Source: Thermoguttaceae bacterium (GTDB lineage Bacteria > Planctomycetota > Planctomycetia > Pirellulales > Thermoguttaceae). Taken from it: a stretch of 64,000 bases of DNA. A model generated the notes under the pieces. That model was not told the DNA's origin and searched no databases. It saw nothing but the letters and a program-made list of their open reading frames with translations. Shown in pieces: positions 42,840 to 52,234 of this stretch (its first letter is position 1; each line of letters starts with the position of its first letter). Made by a program: the position numbers and the translations under genes. Location: contig JAFSMO010000055.1 of the NCBI GenBank assembly GCA_017447865.1, positions 62,001 through 126,000 on the forward strand, written 5' to 3'.

Positions 42840-45704
42840 CTACTTCACGACGTAATTCACCATTTTGCCCGGGATCACGATTTTCTTCACGACCGTTTTC
42901 CCTTCAATCCAGTTGCAGAACTTTTCGTCCTTCAGCGCCGCGGCTTCCGTCTCGGCCGCATCCAGTCCAGCCGGGAGCTGGATCTTCGAGCGCAGCTTGC
43001 CGCAAACGTGGAGCGTCACTTCGACCGTGTGCTGCACCAGCGCCGACTCGTCAAACTGCGGGAACGGCTCGTAGGCCAGCGTGGTTTCGTGCCCCAGAGC
43101 CTGCCAGAGCTCCTCCGCAATGTGCGGCGCATACGGCGCGAGCAGAAGCACGAACGTTTCCATCGCCTTTTTCGGACGAACCGTCTGCTTGCTGAAGAAA
43201 TTCTGGAACTCCATCATGCGCGCGATCGCCGTGTTGAGCTGGAGCGATTCAATGTCGTTCCGGACCGCTTTGATCGTTTTGTGAAGCACGCGGTTCTGCT
43301 CTTCCGTCGGCTCCACGTCCTGAACGGCCTCGGCGAGCTGAATCTCGTCGGCCCTTTCGTCGATCATCATACGCCAGACGCGGCCGAGGAAATCGCGCAC
43401 GCCGCAGACGCTCTCGACGCTCCACGGCTTCACGGCTTCGAGCGGGCCCATGAACATTTCGTACATGCGCAGGGAGTCGGCGCCGTGCTCTTTCACCACG
43501 TCGTCGGGATTAATGACGTTTCCGCGGCTCTTGGACATTTTGAAGGCGCGCGAGTCGAGTTTCACCGATTTGTCGGCCTTCAGGACGAAAAATTCGCCCG
43601 CTTTTTCCACGTCCTCTTTGGCGATCTTGACGCGGGTCAGGTCAGCTTTTTCCGCTTCGCTCAGGGCCTTGACCTTTTCGATGCTCACGAACGTGCCGTC
43701 CGGACGCTGGAACGCGTTGAATTCCATCTCGCCGAGGATCATCCCCTGGTTCACGAGTTTGTGGAACGGCTCTTTCGTGGAGACAAAACCACGGTCAAAG
43801 AGCACTTTGTGCCAGAAACGCGCGTACAAAAGGTGAAGCACCGCGTGCTCCGCGCCGCCGATGTAGAGGTCCACCGGCATCCACGCCTTTTCGACTTCCG
43901 GATCGACGAAACGCTCGGAGTTTTTCGGGTCCAGGTAGCGCAAATAGTACCAGCACGAACCCGCCCACTGCGGCATCGAGTTGGTCTCGCGCTTGTATTT
44001 TTTCCCGTCCAGCTCGACGTAGAGCCAGTCTTTCGGCGCGTGCTCCATCGGCGGCTCCGGGTTTTCGAGCGGCGGGAAGTCAAACTGCTCCATCTTCGGA
44101 AGATTCAGCGGCAGATCCGCGTCAGTCAACGCACGCATGCGGCCGGTTTTGTTCCCGTTTTCGTCCAACTCGTGCAGGATCGGGAACGGCTCGCCCCAAA
44201 TGTGCTGACGGCTGAAGAGCCAGTCGCGGAGTTTGTAGTTCACAGCCTTTTTGCCGATCCCAAGACCGACGAGCCACGACACGATTTCCTTCTTGACCTC
44301 CTGCGTGGGCATTCCGTTGAACTGGCCGGAATTGACCGCCAGACCGCTGACGGTGAACGCCTCGATGCCGTCGCGCAGCTTCTGGACCATTTCTTCCGTC
44401 ACGCCGTTTTCGCCGACGATCGGGTCCACGACCTGAATGATCGGAATATTGTATTTCTTCGCGAAGTCAAAGTCACGTGTATCGTGGGCCGGGACCGCCA
44501 TGATCGCGCCGGTCCCGTAGCCGGCCAGAACGTAGTCGGCGACCCAGATCGGCGTCATTTCGCCATTGACCGGGTTGATCGCGTACGAGCCGGTGAACAC
44601 GCCGGTCTTTTCCTTCGCCAGTTCGGTACGGTCGAGGTCGCTTTTTCCGGCGGCTTCGGCGCAGTAGGCCTTCACGGTCGCTTCGTTTTCCGGAGTGGTC
44701 AGACGCGGAACGAGCGCGTGCTCCGGCGAGACCACCATGTACGTGGCGCCGAAGAGAGTGTCGGGGCGCGTCGTGTAAATGCGCAGGACGTCATTTCCCG
44801 GCTTGCGCGGGTAACCGGTCTGCTCGCGGGTCTTGAGCCACGCTTCGTACTCGGCCTGATTTGGTTTTCCGTCCGGGGTCTTTTCGGAGCCGATGAAGAA
44901 ATCCAGCTCGCCGCCGGTGCTCCGCCCGATCCAGTTGCGCTGGAGGAGTTTCACGCTTTCCGGCCAGTCCAGCTCGTCGAGCTCGTCCGCCAGCCGGTCC
45001 GCGTAGGCGGTGATGCGGAGCATCCACTGACGCATCGGAATACGCACGACCGGATGACCGCCGCGCTCGCTTTTTCCGTCGATGATCTCTTCATTGGCGA
45101 GCACCGTCCCGAGGACCGGGCACCAATTCACCGGGGCTTCCTGCTGGTACGCGAGGCGATGATCGTCCACGTACTGACGCACGGCGTCTTCGCCTTCCGC
45201 CTTCACATCGTCGGGAATCGGAAGTTCCGCGATCGGCCGGCCCTTTTTCTGGTCGCGATCGTACCACGTATCGAACAGAATGAGGAAGATTTTCTGCGTC
45301 CAGCGGAAGTAATCCACGTCGGTCGTGGCCAGCTCGCGGTCCCAGTCGTAGGAGAAGCCGAGCATTTTGAGCTGACGGCGGAAATTCGCGACGTTCTTTT
45401 CCGTGGTGATTCGGGGATGGATGCCGGTTTTCTTGGCGAACTGCTCCGCCGGAAGGCCGAACGCGTCCCAGCCCATCGGGTGCATGACGCTCACGCCGTT
45501 CATGCGGTTGTAGCGCGACACGATGTCCGTCGCGGTGTAACCTTCCGGGTGCCCCACGTGCAGACCGTTACCGCTCGGGTACGGGAACATGTCAAGGACG
45601 TACAATTTCTTCTCCCCCGGCAAACGCGGAGCGGCAAACGTTTTATTCTCTTCCCAATATTTCTGCCATTTCGGCTCAATGACGGCCGGATTATAGCGCG
45701 GCAT
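42840..45704 (-). CDS. leuS: Leucyl-tRNA synthetase
   Basis: A 954-residue class I aminoacyl-tRNA synthetase that charges tRNA-Leu. Motifs: [18 protein letters not shown] (HIGH region at 49-52), the editing domain with [19 protein letters not shown], a large insertion, and [15 protein letters not shown] (KMSKS ~721-725). The C-terminal anticodon-binding domain follows. The length, ~80 residues longer than E. coli LeuRS, fits planctomycete forms with an extended catalytic insertion. Start ATG 45704; AGATTGAATC precedes. It is likely monocistronic: the YfgM-like gene downstream has its own promoter. Confidence 0.97.
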   Translation of the reverse strand: MPRYNPAVIEPKWQKYWEENKTFAAPRLPGEKKLYVLDMFPYPSGNGLHVGHPEGYTATDIVSRYNRMNGVSVMHPMGWDAFGLPAEQFAKKTGIHPRITTEKNVANFRRQLKMLGFSYDWDRELATTDVDYFRWTQKIFLILFDTWYDRDQKKGRPIAELPIPDDVKAEGEDAVRQYVDDHRLAYQQEAPVNWCPVLGTVLANEEIIDGKSERGGHPVVRIPMRQWMLRITAYADRLADELDELDWPESVKLLQRNWIGRSTGGELDFFIGSEKTPDGKPNQAEYEAWLKTREQTGYPRKPGNDVLRIYTTRPDTLFGATYMVVSPEHALVPRLTTPENEATVKAYCAEAAGKSDLDRTELAKEKTGVFTGSYAINPVNGEMTPIWVADYVLAGYGTGAIMAVPAHDTRDFDFAKKYNIPIIQVVDPIVGENGVTEEMVQKLRDGIEAFTVSGLAVNSGQFNGMPTQEVKKEIVSWLVGLGIGKKAVNYKLRDWLFSRQHIWGEPFPILHELDENGNKTGRMRALTDADLPLNLPKMEQFDFPPLENPEPPMEHAPKDWLYVELDGKKYKRETNSMPQWAGSCWYYLRYLDPKNSERFVDPEVEKAWMPVDLYIGGAEHAVLHLLYARFWHKVLFDRGFVSTKEPFHKLVNQGMILGEMEFNAFQRPDGTFVSIEKVKALSEAEKADLTRVKIAKEDVEKAGEFFVLKADKSVKLDSRAFKMSKSRGNVINPDDVVKEHGADSLRMYEMFMGPLEAVKPWSVESVCGVRDFLGRVWRMMIDERADEIQLAEAVQDVEPTEEQNRVLHKTIKAVRNDIESLQLNTAIARMMEFQNFFSKQTVRPKKAMETFVLLLAPYAPHIAEELWQALGHETTLAYEPFPQFDESALVQHTVEVTLHVCGKLRSKIQLPAGLDAAETEAAALKDEKFCNWIEGKTVVKKIVIPGKMVNYVVK

Positions 45705-45764
45705 GATTCAATCTCCCAGTGAAAATTTCTGCCAGTTTTTGAAAATATTAAAATCAGAAAGCTC

Positions 45765-45770
45765 ATTATA
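45765..45770 (-). promoter_or_regulatory. Possible -10 box of the leuS promoter
   Basis: TATAAT on the minus strand; the -35 match is poor. Confidence 0.4.
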
Positions 45771-45837
45771 CCCGATTTTCAAAAAAAGAACAGAGGGGGG
45801 GAGAAAATAGTTTAAAGTCAGAAAAAGGAAGCTTCGT

Positions 45838-45973
45838 TTAAAGGCCCCCCTGAAAGGGGGGCTGGCTCGCGAAGCGAGACTGGGGGGTTCCGACCAAAGG
45901 ACGGACTTTCCCCGGTTTCCAAACCCCACCACCGCCTACGGCGGTCCCCCTCCCCTTTCAGGGGAGGCTTTAA
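45838..45973. mobile_element. MITE-like palindromic element with TTTAAA ends
   Basis: The ends TTTAAAGGCCCCCCTGAAAG and, on the opposite strand, TTTAAAGCCTCCCCTGAAAG form imperfect terminal inverted repeats. Inner hairpins are CTCGC/GCGAG and CCGCC/GGCGG. It is about 136 bp, without coding capacity, and lies between panB and leuS. Confidence 0.6.
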
Positions 45974-46004
45974 ATTGGTGCGGTCGTATCGACCTCGTAA
46001 AGGT

Positions 46005-46766
46005 TTACTTCGCCGGGAAAACGCCTTCCTCCACGTCCTTTTTGTACGCCTCGCAGGCCCCAAGAATCGCGGCATGAAGGTCCACGTACTGCTTCGCGTG
46101 CTTCGGAGTACGGCCGGAAAGACCCAAAATGTCCTGCAGGACCAGGATCTGACCGTCGCATTTCGCGCCGGAGCCGATCCCGATCGTCGGGATCTCGAGT
46201 TCCTGCGTGATCTCGCCGGCGATTTCTCGCTCGACGCACTCCAGAACGACGCCGAACGCTCCCGCTTCCTGGACCGCCAGCGCGTCGCGCATCAGTTCAT
46301 CCTGGACGCGCTGAATGGAGTATTTGCCGAACATCTGGATCTTCTGCGGCAAGAGCCCGATGTGCGCCAGGACCGGAATTCCGGCGTCCACGAGCCGCGC
46401 AACCATTTCCTTCTGCTGGAACGAGGTTTCCATCTTGATCCCGTGGCAGTTCGTCCGTTTCATGATCTGGGAGCAGTCACGCAGAGTCTCCACCCACGAC
46501 TGATGACCGCCGGGGAACGGAAGGTCCGCGATGACCAGCGCATTCTGCGCCGCGCGGCGGACGATCTCCGTGTGGTAAATCATTTCCTCGAGCGTCACGG
46601 GGAGCGTGTTCGCCTTTCCCTGCACGACCATTCCGAGCGAGTCGCCGACCAGGATCGCGTCGATCCCGGCCTGATCCACGAGCTGGGCCGTAGGGAAGTC
46701 GTAGGCCGTCAGCATGGAAAGTTTGCGCCCGGTTTTTTTGATGGCGGTAAATTCAGGAATATTCAT
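46005..46766 (-). CDS. panB: 3-methyl-2-oxobutanoate hydroxymethyltransferase
   Basis: A 253-residue TIM-barrel enzyme that adds a hydroxymethyl group from methylene-tetrahydrofolate to ketoisovalerate, the first step of pantothenate synthesis. Motifs: LTAYDFPTAQLVDQAG, ILVGDSLGMVVQG (metal Asp), DLPF and EAGAFGVVLECV. Length is normal. GAGGTGAG precedes the ATG. It lies 28 nt downstream of the LRR gene, so they probably share the promoter at 48235. panC is not in the window. Confidence 0.95.
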   Translation of the reverse strand: MNIPEFTAIKKTGRKLSMLTAYDFPTAQLVDQAGIDAILVGDSLGMVVQGKANTLPVTLEEMIYHTEIVRRAAQNALVIADLPFPGGHQSWVETLRDCSQIMKRTNCHGIKMETSFQQKEMVARLVDAGIPVLAHIGLLPQKIQMFGKYSIQRVQDELMRDALAVQEAGAFGVVLECVEREIAGEITQELEIPTIGIGSGAKCDGQILVLQDILGLSGRTPKHAKQYVDLHAAILGACEAYKKDVEEGVFPAK

Positions 46767-46794
46767 GACTCACCTCGAACCGAAAATCACCCAA

Positions 46795-48186
46795 TTAATT
46801 CTTTCTCGACCACGGAGCGGCCAGGAAACGCCCCAGTTTGTGCATCGTGCTGGTCTGTGCGCCGCGGAAAATTTCTTTCGCATGGCTTCCGAAGACCTTT
46901 TTGATGCCGCGCTCCGTGATGAGCGTCCCGTCCACGAGCACTTCCTGAAGGTTTTCAAAGCGTTTCAGCTGGCGGAGCGAATCGTCGCTGAAGTAAGTGT
47001 CCGTCACATTGAACTCGATCAGGTCGGTCATTTTTTTCAGGCTCGCCAAACACGCGTCCGTCACCTGCGTATCGTTCAGGTGGAGGACCTTCAGGAGCGT
47101 CATGTCGCGCAGCCACTCGACGCCCCGGTCCGTGATTGGGCTTTCGTAGTCGTTTCCATCGATCGGGATCGTCCCGCCGAGGTAAAGCTCCAGCATCGAG
47201 GTCATTCCCGCGATGTACTTCAGGCCAGCGTCCGAAACGATCGTCCCCTGAAGGTTCAGAAGCTGCATCTGGTGCAGGCCCTGAAGCGCGGCCATTCCAT
47301 CGTCCGAAATATTCGTATCGTCGAGTTTCAGCGAGTCGAGATTCTGGAACTGCGGCAGGAATTCCATCCCTGCGTTCGAGAAAGGCGTGGACGTGAGCGT
47401 CAGCTCGCGCAGATTCGTCAGGCCGTCCAGGCTTCCAAACGATTCGCCCGTCACTTCCGTTGAGGTGAGGATGATCGATTCCAGCTCGGTCAGCCGGAAA
47501 AGGGCTTTGATCCCCGAGTCGGTCACGTGCGTGGAGGTGAGGTTGATCTCGTGCAGATTCGTGATTTGGCCCAAAAGCTGGAGCGCTTCGTCGTCGATGA
47601 ACTCGTTCATGGCAAGGCTGAGCCGCAGAGGAACGTCGATTTTCTTCCACGCGGTCACGCACTCGGCCGTGAGCGGGTAATGCCACCAGACTTCCAGCGT
47701 TTCGCCCTCTTTCAGCGCCTTGACGACCAGCGGGTCGATCTCCGGATTGGGCGTGAGCGTCGGATCGTCCGGGTCCTGCCAGACCTTGGCCGCTTTGACT
47801 CCCGTGGCGGTACGGACCTCCAGTTTGTCCGCCGTGATCATCGCGGGAAGCGAGTCCTCCTTCACGGCCGCGCCGCCCTGGAAATTCCCATACGGGTACG
47901 GGATCGGCTGCCCGTCCGGTCCGACCATTCCCGGGTAAAAAGCGGGGACCGCGTAGCCGGAGCTCATCTGCATCGGAGCGCCAGCCGGAAGGACCGTCAC
48001 GAAAGAAGGAAGAGCGGGAGCCTGAGGCGCGGCGGATGGAGCGGCAGACTGCGGCGGAAGGTCCTTTTCCTCCTCGGCCATTTCGCCAATTTCGGAAAGC
48101 ATCCGGTCGTAAGTCGCCTGATCGATCGCGCCGTCAAGAAAGCGCTGCATTAATTTCTGCTTAAGCTCCAAAAGCTCACGTTTCAT
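46795..48186 (-). CDS. Leucine-rich repeat protein
   Basis: A 463-residue soluble protein without signal peptide. The N-terminal ~50 residues form a SHOCT-like helical segment (LKQKLMQRFLDGAIDQATYDRML), followed by a Pro/Ala/Gly-rich linker and then about nine leucine-rich repeats (TNLHEINLTSTHVTDSGIKA, and related LTSTEVT, LDDTNISDDGM units). LRRs of this type usually mediate protein-protein contact, but the partner is unknown. The N-terminal ATG is preceded by AGGGAACG, and a strong promoter lies upstream. panB follows 28 nt downstream, which may be incidental. Confidence 0.85.
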   Translation of the reverse strand: MKRELLELKQKLMQRFLDGAIDQATYDRMLSEIGEMAEEEKDLPPQSAAPSAAPQAPALPSFVTVLPAGAPMQMSSGYAVPAFYPGMVGPDGQPIPYPYGNFQGGAAVKEDSLPAMITADKLEVRTATGVKAAKVWQDPDDPTLTPNPEIDPLVVKALKEGETLEVWWHYPLTAECVTAWKKIDVPLRLSLAMNEFIDDEALQLLGQITNLHEINLTSTHVTDSGIKALFRLTELESIILTSTEVTGESFGSLDGLTNLRELTLTSTPFSNAGMEFLPQFQNLDSLKLDDTNISDDGMAALQGLHQMQLLNLQGTIVSDAGLKYIAGMTSMLELYLGGTIPIDGNDYESPITDRGVEWLRDMTLLKVLHLNDTQVTDACLASLKKMTDLIEFNVTDTYFSDDSLRQLKRFENLQEVLVDGTLITERGIKKVFGSHAKEIFRGAQTSTMHKLGRFLAAPWSRKN

Positions 48187-48234
48187 GGTCGTTCCCTAAA
48201 TACTCGGCCAAAAGGTTAAAATGTTCAGGCCCTA

Positions 48235-48263
48235 ATTATAATCGTTTCTTGATTTTCTGTAAA
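48235..48263 (-). promoter_or_regulatory. Predicted sigma70 promoter for the LRR-panB unit
   Basis: On the minus strand: TTTACA (48263-48258), 17-base spacer, TATAAT (48240-48235). Confidence 0.7.
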
Positions 48264-48598
48264 GTGGGAAAAGACGTTTTTTTAAAGTTTTTTAATATTT
48301 ACGAGAGAAAGCCGGAGGAGGTGCGCAGAGAGATCGAGAAAAAAAGGAAGATCTGAAGGCGGAGACGACGCGCGGAGCGCGTCGTCGTTCTGGAGTGCGG
48401 TGATACGGTCGCGCAAGCGACATTCACCGCTTTCACTTGCGGCAATAAAGCCTCAAAGAGGCATTTGCCGCTGAAGTGCGCTGGACGTTCACCACGTGAA
48501 AAACCATTTTTCACCACTAAAATTTTCGGTCGCTAAGTGAAAGCGGCAAATGAAGCCTTCGGCTTCTGTATTGCCGCACTCCAAATGACGCGTCGCCC
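48264..48598. other. Intergenic region with nested palindromes
   Basis: The stretch holds the repeat element at 48365-48600 and, before it, an A-rich run (48339-48345). No coding frame with a ribosome site was found; the frame at 48299-48517 is part of the repeat. Confidence 0.55.
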
Positions 48599-48600
48599 CT
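48365..48600. repeat. Nested inverted-repeat element with GCGGCAA hairpins
   Basis: The outer arms are GACGCGTCGTCGTTCTGGAG-TGCGG (to ~48400) and, reversed, GCCGCACTCCAAATGACGCG (to 48594). Two inner hairpins share GCGGCAA-AT-x-GCC/GGC-x-TTGCCGC (48449-48471 region and 48543-48577), and a GACGACGCGC/GCGCGTCGTC palindrome lies at the left end. Confidence 0.8.
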
Positions 48601-48811
48601 AAATGACCTGCGTCAGATTCTTGATCCTGACCTGATCCCCGCAGACCCGCCGGAGCGTTTCCTGCGCGAGCTGTTTGTGGTACCAGGTCGAAAGGGAGCC
48701 GAGCAGGCAGAGCGCGTTTTCTTCCCGCTCGACTTTCAACTGGCGCAGTTCAAGCACCGGGCAGAGACTCAGAACGCTCTGCGCGTTGGATTCCAATTCT
48801 TGAGTTTTCAT
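48599..48811 (-). CDS. Small BON-domain protein
   Basis: A 70-residue protein. The chain looks like one BON domain: LRQLKVEREENALCLLGSLS, then LAQETLRRVCGDQVRIKNLT at the end, the typical BON pattern. No signal peptide or membrane helix is seen, so it is presumably cytoplasmic. BON domains bind membranes or ligands. The C-terminus runs into the nested palindromic element (the stop TAG lies at 48599-48601). Upstream AGGAAGCCC may be its ribosome site. Confidence 0.65.
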   Translation of the reverse strand: MKTQELESNAQSVLSLCPVLELRQLKVEREENALCLLGSLSTWYHKQLAQETLRRVCGDQVRIKNLTQVI

Positions 48812-48902
48812 GGGCTTCCTCTTTTCTGAAACTGGGGTGAAATGAAAGGTTAATTCATTTTACCCGGCCAGTCCAGAAATGCCGCAGCTCTCCCCTGAAA
48901 GC

Positions 48903-49535
48903 TCAACTGCCGGCGCGGCGCAGCTGCTCGAGAAGATTTTGGATCTTCTGATGGTTTTCGTCCGTCTGCCGAATGATCAAATGGCCGTTTGGCGACCAGA
49001 ACTGGATCGTGCCGTTCCCGCCATTCTGCTCCCACGACTCCGGGTGGATCGTGTTCTGGATCACCTCGACGAGCTGCTCGCCGGCCTCCTCGCTGATCTG
49101 GCCTCTCCCGGCTCCGGCCCCGGCTCCAACTCCAGGAACGCCCATCTGCGCCATTTCCGCCTGCTGCGCCTTTTCCGGGCGCTTCACCGTCGCGGGCTTT
49201 TTCTCCTTTGCCTCTTCATCCTGCTTTTGGGCTTTCTTCTGCGCGAGTTCCGCCTCGGCGATCTGGATGGAAAGCACGTCGAGCTTCACGCGGAGGTTCC
49301 GCAAAAGCAGATTCCGCGTCGAGTCTGGAAGCGCTTCATCCGCCTCGACTTCACGGTAAAGCCCGAGGAGTTCCCGCGCGGCGGTCTCGGCCTGGGGAGC
49401 TTCGACCTTTTTCCAGTGCTTCAGGGCAGTCTGCACTTCCTTCTGAAGCTCCTTCCCCTCCGCGGCCTGCGCACAGACCGGGGGCAGAACGAGCGCCAGG
49501 CCCAAAATCAAAAGAGCGAGTTTGAAAATTTTCAT
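48903..49535 (-). CDS. Secreted protein with secretin-N-like C-terminal domain
   Basis: A 210-residue protein. GAGGAGGAACCTC precedes ATG 49535, giving a signal peptide (FKLALLILGLALVLPP, ending CAQA). The middle is helical, with an Ala/Gly/Lys-rich linker (GVGAGAGAGRG). The last ~65 residues show VEVIQNTIHPESW, then GTIQFWSPNGHLIIRQTDEN and HQKIQNLLEQLR, a motif that planctomycete secretin-linked or DUF-containing proteins often show. It may sit near a type II/IV secretion channel; this is inference. The gene starts right after the stop of the gene at 49568 (33-nt gap), suggesting co-transcription. Confidence 0.7.
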   Translation of the reverse strand: MKIFKLALLILGLALVLPPVCAQAAEGKELQKEVQTALKHWKKVEAPQAETAARELLGLYREVEADEALPDSTRNLLLRNLRVKLDVLSIQIAEAELAQKKAQKQDEEAKEKKPATVKRPEKAQQAEMAQMGVPGVGAGAGAGRGQISEEAGEQLVEVIQNTIHPESWEQNGGNGTIQFWSPNGHLIIRQTDENHQKIQNLLEQLRRAGS

Positions 49536-49567
49536 GAGGTTCCTCCTCAAAAAGTCAATGAAGTTTT

Positions 49568-52084
49568 CTACTTCGTAATTTTCACGACCATCACGCACTC
49601 GGCGCCGAGGTTTTTCTCTCCGCAGAGGATTTCCGTCTTGCCCTTCAAATCGTCGCGGAAGGACGTGAATTCCACCTCGATCGGCTCACTGGTCGGGTTG
49701 AAGACCGTCAGGTAGTACACGCCGCCGTCGGCCGCCGGGTCGCCAAAACGCTCGACGAGCAGGTCGCCGCTGCTGACGGAAACGCCCGTCTCAGGCTCCC
49801 AGCCCGCCTCCGCGACCAGCTTGCAGAGCGGGACGTACTTTTTGAAAAGCGGCCGGTCACGCTCGTAAAGTGCCGGATTTTTGAAGTAATGGTCGGTCGA
49901 AGCGTTGGCGCTGAAGTAGCCCGGGAACATTCCGAACGCGAGCGAGCGCTGCATGAACTTTTCGCTGCACTCGTACGAGAATTTCGTGAAATCCGTGTTC
50001 ATCAGGAAGCAGTACGGCTTCCCTCCGCAGAGCATCCGGCGGTACTGCAATTCCCGGACGTCCATCGGGTGCCAGCCGTTGCGGTTCCAGTCGGTTTCCG
50101 TCCCCATGACGTCGAGGATCGGCGCGAGCCACGAGAGCGAGCTGGGCGTCGAATTGGCCATCATGAGGCGGTTCGACGCGTGGACTTTCTGCTCCAGTTC
50201 ACGCACGTACTCAAAAGAGGTAAGACCCCGGAAAAGCGCGGGCTTTTTCTCCTTCAGCCCGAACGTGAGCGGCGTTTTCGCGCAGGCCAGGTGCTCGCGG
50301 CGGAAGTTCAGCGTAAGCGTCACGTAGCACTCCGAGGAATCGATGTACTCGCCATCCACGCCGGAAAAATCGTTTTCTTCGCGGACTTTGCCGTAGCATC
50401 TCTCCTGGTAGTCGGCGCTCCATTTGGCCTCGCAAGTGTTTGGGGACTGGACCCCCGGCAGGTCGCACGTGCTCCAGACGATCCCTTTGCACCACGGCGT
50501 GTCGAGGTAGCGCCCCGACGGTCTCTGGTCCGCGTCGTACATCACGGAAGTCTCCCACCCTTTCGAGTACGAGCCGCCCTTTCCGGACTCCGCGATTTTG
50601 CGCGCCTCGGCGATCCCCAGGTCGATGATCTGCTCTTTGGAAAGGTTTTCGCCCTCCTCGCCATCCGGGAGCTCAAGGCGCATCCACCACGTCGTCGGCT
50701 CCGTGTAGCGGAACGTCAGGTAATTGTGCGCGTCGTCCCACGCCGTTTCATTGTCGCCTTCCATGAACCGGAAGCCGAAATCTTCATGATTGGGGACCTC
50801 GCTGATCTTCGCGAACGGCATCCAGACGCCCATTTTGGAAACGCGGACCTTGAACGCCTCCGGGTAGAGTTTCATGTAGCGGCTCCACGCGCTCCGCAGC
50901 CCGCCGGACTCCTGCGAGAAGTGGCAGAAACGCAGTTCCCACTCGTTATTTTCCGGCACGAAACCCAAATCGTACGCGATACAAAGCTCTTTCGTGACCC
51001 GATTGTAGAACGTCCGGTAAATGGCCGGAAATGCCGGGTCGATCCCGAGCCAGTACTCGACGGAGTCGTTCCCCACGCCCTGGATCGGGAAACGGTTCAT
51101 GCGGCCCATCCCGGAGGGATTCGCGCGTCCCTGCGAGACTTCGTCCCACTCGATGGTTTTCGAGGAGTCCAACGCGTCGAAGTATTTCGTCATTTCGGCC
51201 GGGACCGGAACCGCCGCCACGAGCGTCACGCAGCGGTCCGCAGGGCTCAGGCTTTTGATCTTCACCGCGTCAAAAATGGCTCCGCACGGGGTGGTTTTGG
51301 AGTCGAGTTTCAGTTCAAACTCTTTCTGGCCGTCCTGCGCGAACGAGGCGGTGTACACGCCGTCCTTTCCCCCCTCGAGACGATGCCAGTCAGAATCCTG
51401 CGCCGCGTCGCGCAAGTAAAAACGCGGAACCGGATTTTTCGCCTCAGCCGTCTGGGAGTCCCCGACTGCCTGGGCGACTTTCGGCGAGCGGAAAACGTTC
51501 AGTCCGTCGAAATGGAACAGACCACCGATTTTTTCCGGGTCCCCTTGGCGCAGCGTCGGCATACGGAACTGGACCGTCCCTTTTTTCAGGCGGAAGAGGC
51601 AGTAGAACGTCAGCCTCTTGATCGGCTTCGACGGCAGGAAAAAAGTCGATTCGGTCTTCCACTCCTTCGAGCCGTCAAAACTGGCTTTGATCCCCCACTC
51701 GGGCGTGCCGTCCGTGTACATCGCGTCCACGTAGAGCGAGTAATCTCCGCCGGGCCCCGCCACCTGCGCGGTCAGGTTCCGGCTTTCCCCAGAAATGAAG
51801 ATCGGGAGCGGCTCGGTCTGGTCCAGGGTCACGCCCCAGATCACCGCGTTCGTCGCAGTGGCTCCTTCACTCGGAGCGTCAACGGTCCAGAGGACGCCCT
51901 TTTCGTCAGTGGTTTCCGTCACATTGCCGGACTTGTGCGCGGTGAATTTCTCGAGCAGATTTTCCTCGGCAAAAATCGTTTCGCGGCACTGCTGCATGCA
52001 GACAAAATCCGCACGGGCGCCAAGCGTCAAAACGAGCAGAAGGCCAAGAGACCAAACCAGACGGCGGGAAAGAGTGGGAAGCAT
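49568..52084 (-). CDS. Large secreted protein of unknown family (glycosidase-like)
   Basis: An 838-residue protein starting with AGGAG upstream. A signal peptide (LVWSLGLLLVLTLGARA) leads into a beta-rich N-terminal half (LFHFDGLNVFRSPKVAQA, repeats of KxFE strands), then a region with aromatic-rich segments (GVDGEYIDSSECYV, MGTETDWNRNGWHPMD) that looks like a TIM-barrel glycosidase, and a C-terminal beta-sandwich (YYLTVFNPTSEPIEVEF). I do not recognise a named family. Asp/Glu in DGEYIDSSE are candidate catalytic residues. Its neighbours (sugar isomerase, GH-like genes) support a glycan role. It shares a divergent promoter region with the isomerase gene. Confidence 0.6.
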   Translation of the reverse strand: MLPTLSRRLVWSLGLLLVLTLGARADFVCMQQCRETIFAEENLLEKFTAHKSGNVTETTDEKGVLWTVDAPSEGATATNAVIWGVTLDQTEPLPIFISGESRNLTAQVAGPGGDYSLYVDAMYTDGTPEWGIKASFDGSKEWKTESTFFLPSKPIKRLTFYCLFRLKKGTVQFRMPTLRQGDPEKIGGLFHFDGLNVFRSPKVAQAVGDSQTAEAKNPVPRFYLRDAAQDSDWHRLEGGKDGVYTASFAQDGQKEFELKLDSKTTPCGAIFDAVKIKSLSPADRCVTLVAAVPVPAEMTKYFDALDSSKTIEWDEVSQGRANPSGMGRMNRFPIQGVGNDSVEYWLGIDPAFPAIYRTFYNRVTKELCIAYDLGFVPENNEWELRFCHFSQESGGLRSAWSRYMKLYPEAFKVRVSKMGVWMPFAKISEVPNHEDFGFRFMEGDNETAWDDAHNYLTFRYTEPTTWWMRLELPDGEEGENLSKEQIIDLGIAEARKIAESGKGGSYSKGWETSVMYDADQRPSGRYLDTPWCKGIVWSTCDLPGVQSPNTCEAKWSADYQERCYGKVREENDFSGVDGEYIDSSECYVTLTLNFRREHLACAKTPLTFGLKEKKPALFRGLTSFEYVRELEQKVHASNRLMMANSTPSSLSWLAPILDVMGTETDWNRNGWHPMDVRELQYRRMLCGGKPYCFLMNTDFTKFSYECSEKFMQRSLAFGMFPGYFSANASTDHYFKNPALYERDRPLFKKYVPLCKLVAEAGWEPETGVSVSSGDLLVERFGDPAADGGVYYLTVFNPTSEPIEVEFTSFRDDLKGKTEILCGEKNLGAECVMVVKITK

Positions 52085-52140
52085 GATTTTTCTCCTGCGA
52101 AAAACTTTCAGGGGGGGACTATTTCTTTCGACCGGTTTGT

Positions 52141-52173
52141 GGTATAATACAAACTGGTCACTACTAATTAGTG
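52141..52173. promoter_or_regulatory. Divergent promoter region with symmetric -10 and palindromic operator
   Basis: GGTATAATAC (52141-52150) contains TATAAT (52143-52148) on the + strand, with a TG-extended form, and reads TATTAT on the minus strand. CACTA, CTAAT, TAGTG (52159-52173) forms a palindrome just downstream, where a repressor could sit. Confidence 0.45.
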
Positions 52174-52234
52174 TAACGCAGTTTTTTCAAATTTCAAGCC
52201 CCCCCAAGAGAAAATCATAAAAAAAGGAGCCGCC

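Larger units (their letters stand above)
45705..46004. other. Intergenic region upstream of leuS holding a MITE-like element
   Basis: A 300-base gap. A possible leuS promoter has -10 TATAAT on the minus strand (45770-45765) with a weak -35. The rest is the element listed at 45838. No gene was seen. Confidence 0.55.

Noticed and set aside
43008-45722. 904-codon plus-strand frame opposite leuS
   Set aside because: It mirrors leuS, whose motifs are unmistakable; the frame is a composition artefact.
48299-48517. 72-codon minus-strand frame
   Set aside because: It lies mostly inside the nested palindromic element and has no ribosome site.
49889-52147. 752-codon plus-strand frame opposite the large secreted protein
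   Set aside because: The minus frame has a signal peptide, ribosome site and normal composition.
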